A stretch of 64,000 nt of DNA from an uncultured Desulfovibrio sp. GTDB lineage: Bacteria > Desulfobacterota > Desulfovibrionia > Desulfovibrionales > Desulfovibrionaceae. The stretch covers positions 1 to 64,000 of the forward strand of contig NZ_CALUWS010000001.1 in NCBI RefSeq assembly GCF_944324525.1, in the 5' to 3' direction. Each line of letters starts with the position of its first letter. Position 1 is the first letter of the stretch. Below are positions 28,398 to 35,280 of this stretch, in pieces. Made by a program: the position numbers and the translations under genes. The notes below the pieces were generated by a model. It saw only the letters and a list, made by a program, of their open reading frames with translations. It made no database searches and was not told the DNA's origin.

Positions 28398-30822
28398 CTT
28401 CTCCGCGCTGGTCCGCACCATCCGTGCGCGCCATCATTGCGGGCAGGGGCTTCTTGTCCTTGTGTGCAGCCTGCTTGTGCTCTCCCTGCTGGCGGGAGCC
28501 AACTTCGAGGGAGAGCGGCACTTCTATGTGGCCGGACAGGTGGCCGATCATGATGTGGTGGCCGACCGGGACATGCAGGTGGAGGATTCCCAGGCCACGG
28601 CCGCCCGGCGCAAGCAGGTGCTCATGCTGCAGCCGCCTGTCTATGACCTCAGCCTGGAGCCGCTGACCCATTTTCAGGCGCGGGTGCTGGCCATATTGCG
28701 GGAGCTGACGGGAGAACGTCCCGCCGGTCCGCCGGCCGGCGGAGCCGCCGCATCCGCCGAAGGCGGGGCTGCCGCGGATGAGCCTGCCGCGCCGGGCGAA
28801 AGCGCTTTGCGGCGGCTGACCGACGAGCTCACGCCAAACGTGGCCGAGGATGTCCTGCCGCAGCTTGCCCAGCCGGAAGTCCAGGCCTATCTGCTCAAGA
28901 AGCTTATCCCTCTGATCAACGAGCGCCTGACCGAGGGGCTGGTCAGCGATATCCGGGTAGCCCGCGTGGGCCGCTCCGGCGCCATCATCCATAATCTGGA
29001 CAACGGGTCGGAACTGCTGCGGCCGGATGTGACGAGCCTTCCGGACGTGCAGTCCTTCCTGGCGGAAGTCTCGTCGCTCATACAGCGCGAGAGCGGCCTC
29101 AACGTCCATGCGCGGCGGGCGCTGAACACCTTTCTGGCGGCCACGCTGCCGCCCACGCTGACCCTCAACCGCGAGTCCACGCAAAAACGCGGCAATGCCG
29201 TGGCGGAAAACGTGGAGCCGGTCTTCTACCAGATACAGAAGGGGGAGCTCATCGTCCGCAAGGGGGCCCGCGTCAGCCGCGAGCAGCAGATCAAGCTCCA
29301 GGCCATGTATGATCAGGCAAGCGACGGCATGCACTGGACAGTGGCCGGCGGCGCCTTCATCTTTTCCCTCATCCTCGGCATAGGCTTTTACGTGGCGCCC
29401 AGCGGCAAGCCCGGCACGCCCCTGCGCTGCAAGGACATGCTCCTCATCTCGCTGATCCTCCTGCTGTTCGGCATCGGCGCCAAGGCCCTGTACGCCCTGA
29501 GCCTCGTGGTGAGCGATCTCAACCATCTGGCCGCCTATGCCGTGGCCTATCCCGTGGCCGGGGCCGTGGGGCTGGTGGCCATGGTCTTCGCCGCCCGCCG
29601 GTACTGCACCATGGGGCTGCTGCTCTGCCTGTTCGTCACGCTCATGTTCCAGCAGGGCTATCAGGTCTTCCTCTTCCACTTCCTCGGCGGCATGCTGGCC
29701 ACCTGGCTCGTGACCAGCGCCCAGAACCGGCAGGACGTGGTCTGGAGCGTCATGCCCCTGACCATCGGCCAGGCGGTGATCTGCCTTGCGCTGTTGCTCT
29801 CCTTCAGCGTGCCGCTGGATCTGTATCCGGCCTATGCCGTGGCCGTGCTGGCCAACAGCGTGGTCTCTCTCCTCCTGCTGTTTGCCCTGAGCCCGGTGCT
29901 GGAACTTTCCTTCGGCTACAGTACGCGTTTCCGGCTCATGGAGCTCATGAGCCTTGAGCATCCGCTCATGCAGGAGCTGATGGTGACCATCCCCGGCACG
30001 TATCATCACTCGCTGGTGGTGGCCAATATGGTGGAAGCCGGCGCCAAGGCCATCGGCGCCAACAGCCTGCTGTGCAAGGTGGCGGCCCTCTATCATGACG
30101 CCGGCAAGATCGCCTATCCTGAATATTTCATCGAGAATCAGTTCGGCGGCCCCAACAAGCACGACAAGCTTTCTCCCTCCATGAGCGCCCTCATCCTCAT
30201 CTCCCACGTCAAGAAGGGGGCGGAGCTCGCGGAGCGCTACAACCTGGGGCAGGAGATCATCGACATCATCCGCCAGCATCACGGCACGCGCATCATCCGC
30301 TATTTTTACCAGAAGGCCATCAATCTGGGCGAAAAGCCGCGCGAGTCCGACTTCAGCTATCCCGGGCCCCGGCCGCAAACCAAGGAAGCCGCCATCCTCA
30401 TGCTGGCCGACTCCGTGGAGGCGTCCAGCCGTACGCTGACCGATCCCACCCCGGCCCGCATCCGGTCGCATATCGACACCATCATCAAGGGCATCTTTTC
30501 CGAGGGACAGCTCGATGAATCCGAGCTGACCTTCAAGGATCTGCATTTCCTGAGCGAAAACTTCCAGCGCATCCTGACGGGCATCTTCCATCAGCGCATC
30601 GTCTACCCGGACGACAAGCTCAAGAGCAACGGCATCGTCCCCAAGGCGGAAAACAAGGCCGAAGCCCGACCCGAGACGCGCCCCGCCGCTCCGGTACAGA
30701 AGCGGCCTGCCACCGGAGTGATGGCCCCGCCGCCTCCGGCCGTCGTCTCGCATGCCGGCGGCCTGTACGGAACGGATATGCCCCAGCCGGCCGGCAGCGC
30801 CAAGCCGACGCGTACCTGCTAA
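28363..30822 (+). CDS. pgpH: 7TMR-HDED/HD-domain phosphohydrolase (PgpH family, c-di-AMP phosphodiesterase type)
   Basis: An 819-residue inner-membrane enzyme. It has an N-terminal transmembrane segment (about 28-48), an extracytoplasmic 7TMR-HDED domain (about 50-320), roughly seven membrane segments (about 325-520) and a cytoplasmic HD domain. The HD ligands are visible as YHHSLV (His548 region) and YHDAGK (His578-Asp579). PgpH homologues hydrolyse cyclic di-AMP. A low-complexity Ala/Gly/Pro insert (about 122-145) interrupts the outer domain. The last ~60 residues are Pro/Ala-rich. It overlaps phoH by 35 bp. In related bacteria ybeY normally follows directly; here a 1.8-kb insertion intervenes. 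Confidence 0.92.
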   Translation: MTTPKKAVRPSSFSALVRTIRARHHCGQGLLVLVCSLLVLSLLAGANFEGERHFYVAGQVADHDVVADRDMQVEDSQATAARRKQVLMLQPPVYDLSLEPLTHFQARVLAILRELTGERPAGPPAGGAAASAEGGAAADEPAAPGESALRRLTDELTPNVAEDVLPQLAQPEVQAYLLKKLIPLINERLTEGLVSDIRVARVGRSGAIIHNLDNGSELLRPDVTSLPDVQSFLAEVSSLIQRESGLNVHARRALNTFLAATLPPTLTLNRESTQKRGNAVAENVEPVFYQIQKGELIVRKGARVSREQQIKLQAMYDQASDGMHWTVAGGAFIFSLILGIGFYVAPSGKPGTPLRCKDMLLISLILLLFGIGAKALYALSLVVSDLNHLAAYAVAYPVAGAVGLVAMVFAARRYCTMGLLLCLFVTLMFQQGYQVFLFHFLGGMLATWLVTSAQNRQDVVWSVMPLTIGQAVICLALLLSFSVPLDLYPAYAVAVLANSVVSLLLLFALSPVLELSFGYSTRFRLMELMSLEHPLMQELMVTIPGTYHHSLVVANMVEAGAKAIGANSLLCKVAALYHDAGKIAYPEYFIENQFGGPNKHDKLSPSMSALILISHVKKGAELAERYNLGQEIIDIIRQHHGTRIIRYFYQKAINLGEKPRESDFSYPGPRPQTKEAAILMLADSVEASSRTLTDPTPARIRSHIDTIIKGIFSEGQLDESELTFKDLHFLSENFQRILTGIFHQRIVYPDDKLKSNGIVPKAENKAEARPETRPAAPVQKRPATGVMAPPPPAVVSHAGGLYGTDMPQPAGSAKPTRTC

Positions 30823-30909
30823 GGCGTGTCGATACAAAATTTCAAGTAACTTCAAATAAATAAAATATGCTCGCTGTGCTTGGCCCATATTGTTTATTGA
30901 TGACACTGA

Positions 30910-30937
30910 TTGATACCATTTTAATAAATTCTATAAT
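30910..30937 (+). promoter_or_regulatory. Strong sigma-70 promoter of the PLD-nuclease gene
   Basis: TTGATA (30910-30915), 16-bp spacer, perfect TATAAT (30932-30937), 21 bp before the start codon, in very AT-rich DNA. The gene therefore does not depend on the phoH-pgpH transcript. Confidence 0.6.
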
Positions 30938-30957
30938 ATATAATTTTGTGAGGAAAA

Positions 30958-32130
30958 ATGAAACTCCTTAATAATTTAAGCGAAAAGCAAAGCCACATGA
31001 AGGAATTGTGCGCCTGCCTGAAAACAGCCCAAAAAGCATATATTTCTGTTGCATTTTTAAAAATGTCAGGTTTAGACCTTATTATGGGCGCATTAGAAAC
31101 ATTCTTCTCCAACAATGGTGAAATTCACATTATTGCAGGTCTGAACTTTGGACTGACTGAGCCCGAAGCGCTAACCCATCTGCTTAATGTACTAGAAAAT
31201 TATCCAGCGTCAAAATTATACCTTTATGAAACTAAGTCGGCTGAAAGTGTTTTTCATCCCAAAATGTATTTATTTGAAACAGATAAATGTGGTAAAATTA
31301 TTTTAGGCTCTGCAAACATGACCAAGGGGGGGATAACTTCAAATAATGAAGTTTCAATAAGTTTTGAATGTAAACTTGATTCTGATATTTGGAAACAGTC
31401 AATGGCAACATTTGCAACCTATACGTCAAATTCTGTGCCTGCAACTCTTTTGAGGATTGAGAAGTATAAAAATTTTTATAAAAAGCAACAAGTTTACAAT
31501 AAAAAAATAAAGCCTGTTCCTTTAACATATGAATATGCTTTTGATTATGACATGCTCAAAAAGTATCTTGGAGAATGGTCACAAGAAAGTTTGGAAGCCA
31601 TGTTTTCAGAGCGGCAAGAAAAATATCGTACCGCTGAAAAAATATTAACTAAAATTGCAGACAAGCCTCTTTTGCCCAAAAAAAAGGTTATTTCGCTGCT
31701 TGATGCTTTGTTAAATGAGTGGTCTTCGGGAGGATTGAAGAGAACAAAACCATCTATCCATAGATATTATAAAGAGTTTGCTGAGCTGGTTCGTTTTATC
31801 CGTGCCAACAAATCAGAAAATGCGGATTATGTTTTCTCGGAAGCAATGAAGCGTGTAGAAAATATGCCATATATTTCAGTAAATTGTGTCACTGAAATCA
31901 TGATTTCATACAATCAAAAGGATTTTGCCATTTTAAACAGCAATCCTTTTAGTGTGCTGACAAAAAAAGTAGGCGTAACGTTCAACTATAAGGATTACCG
32001 CAACTTCAGTGGCAAAGAATATGCTTACTATTGTGATTTAATAAAGGAAATATCAAAGAAATTAGGTTTCTCCGATATGATTGAGGCAGACCGTTTTTTT
32101 AATGAAATCTATTGGGGGAATAAAGGATAA
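30958..32130 (+). CDS. PLD-superfamily (HKD) nuclease-like protein, probably defence-related
   Basis: A 390-residue protein encoded by DNA far richer in A+T than its neighbours, a sign of recent transfer. The N-terminal half is a phospholipase D-like domain: FHPKMYLFE gives His100 and Lys102, followed by ILGSANMTKGG (about 116-125) and NNE (129-131). This HxK...GSxNxT...NxE form is that of PLD nucleases such as the BfiI/NgoFVII restriction group. Only one HKD motif is seen, so the enzyme would act as a dimer. The C-terminal ~90 residues (CVTEIMISYN ... DRFFNEIYW) resemble tails found on restriction and other defence proteins. GAGGA precedes the start, and it has its own promoter. No methyltransferase partner is present, so the exact role (restriction, abortive infection) is unknown. 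Confidence 0.75.
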   Translation: MKLLNNLSEKQSHMKELCACLKTAQKAYISVAFLKMSGLDLIMGALETFFSNNGEIHIIAGLNFGLTEPEALTHLLNVLENYPASKLYLYETKSAESVFHPKMYLFETDKCGKIILGSANMTKGGITSNNEVSISFECKLDSDIWKQSMATFATYTSNSVPATLLRIEKYKNFYKKQQVYNKKIKPVPLTYEYAFDYDMLKKYLGEWSQESLEAMFSERQEKYRTAEKILTKIADKPLLPKKKVISLLDALLNEWSSGGLKRTKPSIHRYYKEFAELVRFIRANKSENADYVFSEAMKRVENMPYISVNCVTEIMISYNQKDFAILNSNPFSVLTKKVGVTFNYKDYRNFSGKEYAYYCDLIKEISKKLGFSDMIEADRFFNEIYWGNKG

Positions 32131-32682
32131 ATGTAAAAAAAATGATTTACCGTCCAGGTGCAGAGTGTCGACACGTTGTTTATTCGCCGGTCCGGCATGG
32201 TGCTGGAGATTTTTGTCAAGAGTCGACTTGGATGCACAAGGTTGTACTTGTCTATCTATTTCGGCAAGTAGGCTGTCCTTTTCCATGAGTGGGCGTGCGC
32301 TTGCGTGCATGTCCACTCTTTCAATAGCGTCTGGATAAATCGTTCAGGCGCGCCGTCGGGTCGGGGCCGGTATGGACGGGGTACAGGTGTCCATCGGAAG
32401 GCACACGGGGCAAGCGTCGTCAATATCTCCCCCACGTTGAAATGATTCAAAAGCCCTCCATGAACAGCCCCCAGCGGTAGGAGGCGTTATCCTGTCGGTA
32501 GCCAGGCTGTCTTTTTTCGTCTGGTGCCGATGCCGAAAAAAGTCTCCCCTGCGGCCGGCGATACAGCTTCGTCCGATATAATCCCGCTTCCTTGCGTTGC
32601 GAAAAGGATTTCAGTTTATTGCGGGCGATGGTGGTATGCGTATGCGTGCCGACGGATGGCATAGGATGACGAGGAGATCTCC
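32131..32682. other. Insertion debris before ybeY
   Basis: The first ~320 bp hold the IS481 remnant. The rest (32451-32682) regains normal GC content and shows no convincing gene; it ends with the ybeY ribosome site GAGGAGATC. No intact inverted repeats or target duplication were recognised. Confidence 0.6.
32145..32450 (-). pseudogene. IS481-family transposase remnant (C-terminal part, internal stop)
   Basis: Read on the minus strand, the frame contains RPYRPRPDGAPERFIQTLLKEW, the catalytic-domain signature of IS481-type (DDE) transposases. It then continues to AYLPK, a TAG stop, and in the same frame IDKYNLVHPS ... RINNVSTLCTW, which matches the usual LPRWLxxYNxxRPH ... NNVxxLHT tail. The stop replaces the expected tryptophan codon (TGG to TAG). 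The N-terminal two thirds are missing. It is a non-functional relic beside the PLD gene. Confidence 0.7.
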
Positions 32683-33132
32683 ATGAGTGTGGAAATACTG
32701 ATACATGGCGCGGCCAACATCTGGCAGTGCGATCTGGACAGACGGCAATTGCGGCAGGTGCTGGAGCATATGCAGGCAGAGGTCGCACAGCGCGGCTACG
32801 CCGTCCCCGCGCTGACGCTGCATCTGGTGGACGATGGTGATATGGCCCGCTGCAACAGGCGGCATATGGACTGTTCCGGGCCGACCAACGTGCTCTCTTT
32901 TCCTGGAGATGCCGCCTTGCCGGGCCAGCTGGTGCTTTCTCTGCCGACCTGGCGGAGGGAATGCCTGCTGTACGGACAGGACGGCCGGGAACATCTCCTG
33001 CGGCTGCTGGCGCACGGCGTGGGACATCTGGCCGGTCTGGATCACGGCCCGGAAATGGATGCTCTGGCCGGGGCCTGCCTGGGAGCCGGGATGGCGGCGC
33101 TTTCCGTCTGCGGTGAAGATACGCCGTGCTGA
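32683..33132 (+). CDS. ybeY: Endoribonuclease YbeY
   Basis: A 149-residue zinc endoribonuclease involved in 16S rRNA 3'-end maturation and ribosome quality control. The metal motif HGVGHLAGLDH (His111, His115, His121) is intact, with TNVLSFPG before it. In the second position of the motif family (HGxLHLxGYDH) Leu and Tyr are replaced by Gly and Leu, within normal variation. GAGGAGATC gives a good ribosome site. It is cut off from phoH-pgpH by the AT-rich insertion, so its transcription must now come through that region or from a nearby new promoter. Confidence 0.92.
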   Translation: MSVEILIHGAANIWQCDLDRRQLRQVLEHMQAEVAQRGYAVPALTLHLVDDGDMARCNRRHMDCSGPTNVLSFPGDAALPGQLVLSLPTWRRECLLYGQDGREHLLRLLAHGVGHLAGLDHGPEMDALAGACLGAGMAALSVCGEDTPC

Positions 33133-33189
33133 CCATCTTTTGTCTTGCCCCATTGTGCTGCCGAGGGACCTGTGGACGAGGGACGAGCC

Positions 33190-33300
33190 GTCGTGTCGCC
33201 GCGGCATGACATATTTCCCGGCAAAGCGCGTTTGGGGAAGGGGAGGGCGCGGGAGGGGGAACCCCTTTTCGCGCGAGGGAAAGGGGTTCCCCCTCCCGCA
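33190..33300. repeat. GC-rich intergenic repeat with 20-bp perfect hairpin
   Basis: 33249-33299 forms an uninterrupted 20-bp stem (GCGGGAGGGGGAACCCCTTT and its complement) around a 9-base loop. The preceding CAAAGCGCGTTTGGGGAAGGGG resembles, inverted, the CCCCAGCGCGCTTTTTATCAGG part of family 3. It lies between the convergent genes ybeY and cca. An A/T run flanks only the cca side, on the wrong side for a classical terminator of either gene. Confidence 0.75.
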
Positions 33301-33309
33301 AAAAAACAG

Positions 33310-34416
33310 TCAGCGGCAGCCGCTTTCCGCCAGCGCCGCGCATTGCAGGTCGCGCAGCTGCCGGGCGGATTCCGGGCCGCGGTCACGCCAGGCCTCCGGC
33401 AGGCGGACAGCGCGCAGGATGGTCAGCTCCCGTTCGGCCCGTTGGCTCCATTCGTGGCGGCTGTCGGCATCCGCAAGCCGCCAGAAAGGACGGCTCAGGC
33501 CGCGCCGGTCCACCCGCCAGAGGATATCCCGCCGGGTGCCTGTGCGCAGTTCGCCGTAGCGGCCCGCGCGCATATGCTCGGCGCAGGCGGTTTCCGCAGC
33601 ATTGAGGTGCAGGTTCGAGAGGGCCAGACGCCGGCACAGCGCCTGCGCGACGGGGACGCCCAGAGCGTCATGCCCGTAGTGATGCGGCCAGTTGTCCGCC
33701 GGCGTGCGCAGCTTGCCGAGATCGTGGCAGAGCGCCATCCAGACGGCAAGGGCATCACCGGTGCAGCGGTCCATGACCTCGCAGGTGTGATCGAGCACGG
33801 AATTGTCGCCGTGCCAGCGGGGCGGCCCGGCGGGGATGCGCGCAGCCTCCTCCAGCTCGGCAAACCAGGGGGACAGACAGCCGCCTGCGGCCAGCACGCG
33901 CAGAAAGCGGCTGGGGGCAGGCCCGGCCAGGGCCTTGAGCAGTTCGCGGCCCACGCGCTCGGCGGGCAGGGCGGCCAGCGCCGCCGGATCAAGGCGGCGG
34001 AGCTGGTCTTGCGCTTCCGGGGCAAGCTGCCAGTCCGGCAGACAGGCGGCAAAGCGGGCCAGACGGAAGGCCCGGGCGGGGTCGTCGGCAAGGGCTGCGG
34101 GAGAGGCCGGGCGGAGCAGCTTGTGCCGCAGGTCATGCAGGGCCTGCGGATGACTGTACAGACGGCCCGCGGCATCCAGCGCCAGGGCGTTGATGGTGAG
34201 ATCACGGGCGCGCAGATCGGCAAGGATGCCGGTCCCGCGCAGCGGCATGAATTCGCAGCCCTGCCAGAGGCAGACTTGTACGGCGCCGACGATCTCCGCG
34301 CCGGGATGCGCGGCCAGAAAGGCTTGCCGGCTGCCGTCAAAAGCATAATCCCATTCATGGGGCAGGCGGCCCAGCAGCATGTCGCGCACTGCGCCGCCCA
34401 CAAGATAGACGTTCAT
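33310..34416 (-). CDS. cca: tRNA nucleotidyltransferase (CCA-adding) / poly(A) polymerase family with HD domain
   Basis: A 368-residue protein. The head domain has LVGGAVRDMLLG and the RDLTINALALD motif; the neck/body has DDPARAFRLARFAA; a C-terminal HD domain shows LDHTCEVMDRC and LCHDLGK. This is the architecture of bacterial CCA-adding enzymes with HD domain. Oddity: the catalytic D-x-D (KDRDW in E. coli) reads HEWDYAFDG, so the first aspartate is glutamate (Glu21, Asp23). tRNA-Gln in this window carries its CCA in the gene, so this enzyme may mainly repair tRNA ends. Its start is only 9 bp from the divergent birA start. Confidence 0.85.
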   Translation of the reverse strand: MNVYLVGGAVRDMLLGRLPHEWDYAFDGSRQAFLAAHPGAEIVGAVQVCLWQGCEFMPLRGTGILADLRARDLTINALALDAAGRLYSHPQALHDLRHKLLRPASPAALADDPARAFRLARFAACLPDWQLAPEAQDQLRRLDPAALAALPAERVGRELLKALAGPAPSRFLRVLAAGGCLSPWFAELEEAARIPAGPPRWHGDNSVLDHTCEVMDRCTGDALAVWMALCHDLGKLRTPADNWPHHYGHDALGVPVAQALCRRLALSNLHLNAAETACAEHMRAGRYGELRTGTRRDILWRVDRRGLSRPFWRLADADSRHEWSQRAERELTILRAVRLPEAWRDRGPESARQLRDLQCAALAESGCR

Positions 34417-34425
34417 GAGGCGAAT

Positions 34426-35277
34426 ATGACAGAAGCACGCGAAGAATGCACTTGTTTTTCAGGAGCGGGGCCGGGCTGCCCTGAGGGGCGGGAGCCTGCC
34501 GTGCTGACGGACAGCGGCGGCTGCCCCTTTGTCTGGCGGCTGGGAGAGGTGACAAGCACGCTGGACGCGGCCCGCACCCTGATGGAGGGCGGCTTCTTGT
34601 CCGCGTGGGAGAGCGTGCAGGCCGTGCGGCAGACCAGCGGCCGGGGCCAGTTGCGGCGGCAGTGGCTCTCTCCGGCAGGCAATATATACGCCACCCTGCG
34701 CCTGCCCCAGGCCGATCCCTTTCTGGGCAGCGAGGCCACGCCCGCCTTAAGCCTCATGCTGGCGGCGGCCTTTGCCGAACTGGGCTTGAGCGTGCGCGTG
34801 AAATGGCCCAATGATCTGGTGGCGGACACGGCGGACGGCCCCTGCAAGGTGGCGGGCATCCTGATGGAGGAGCGGGGCGGCGTGCTCTGCGCGGGCATCG
34901 GCATCAATGTGGCCTGGCGGCCGGAGCGGGAAAGCCTGCGGGCTGGCGCGGCCCTGTCCGCGGCGTGTCTGGCCGAGGTCTGGCCGGGAGGGGCGGCCTG
35001 CTGCCCGCCCGCGGAAAGGCTGTGGCCCATGCTTGTAAAGCGCCTTTATTCCGCATATACTGCCCGACGTTCTCCCATGATCCGCTGTCATGAGACGGTT
35101 TGCCGCCATCTGCTCTGGCAGGGGAGGCAGGTGGTCATCGAGGACGGTGAAGAAACTGTTTCAGGCATTCTTGCCGGCCTGCACGCCGACGGCGGCGCTC
35201 GTCTGCTGTGCGGAAGCGGGGAGAGGATTTTTTACAGCGGGAGCCTGCGTCTTCCGTACGACAATCAAAGGGCGTAG
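34426..35277 (+). CDS. birA: Biotin--[acetyl-CoA carboxylase/pyruvate carboxylase] ligase, catalytic form
   Basis: A 283-residue biotin protein ligase lacking the N-terminal DNA-binding domain of E. coli BirA, so not a repressor. Motifs: TSTLDAARTLM, the biotinyl-AMP loop QTSGRGQLRRQW (GRGR type), VRVKWPNDL and KVAGILMEE. The C-terminal small domain follows (EETVSGILAGLHADGGARL). GAGG supports the start at 34426; the frame is open far upstream but antisense to cca. It ends 3 bp before pyc, its likely substrate, a clear functional pairing. The first ~35 residues (Cys/Pro/Gly-rich) are extra. Confidence 0.93.
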   Translation: MTEAREECTCFSGAGPGCPEGREPAVLTDSGGCPFVWRLGEVTSTLDAARTLMEGGFLSAWESVQAVRQTSGRGQLRRQWLSPAGNIYATLRLPQADPFLGSEATPALSLMLAAAFAELGLSVRVKWPNDLVADTADGPCKVAGILMEERGGVLCAGIGINVAWRPERESLRAGAALSAACLAEVWPGGAACCPPAERLWPMLVKRLYSAYTARRSPMIRCHETVCRHLLWQGRQVVIEDGEETVSGILAGLHADGGARLLCGSGERIFYSGSLRLPYDNQRA

Positions 35278-35280
35278 CAC

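Noticed and set aside
32451..32682. A gene between the IS481 relic and ybeY on the minus strand
   Set aside because: The frame runs antisense into ybeY, has no start signal and no family similarity.
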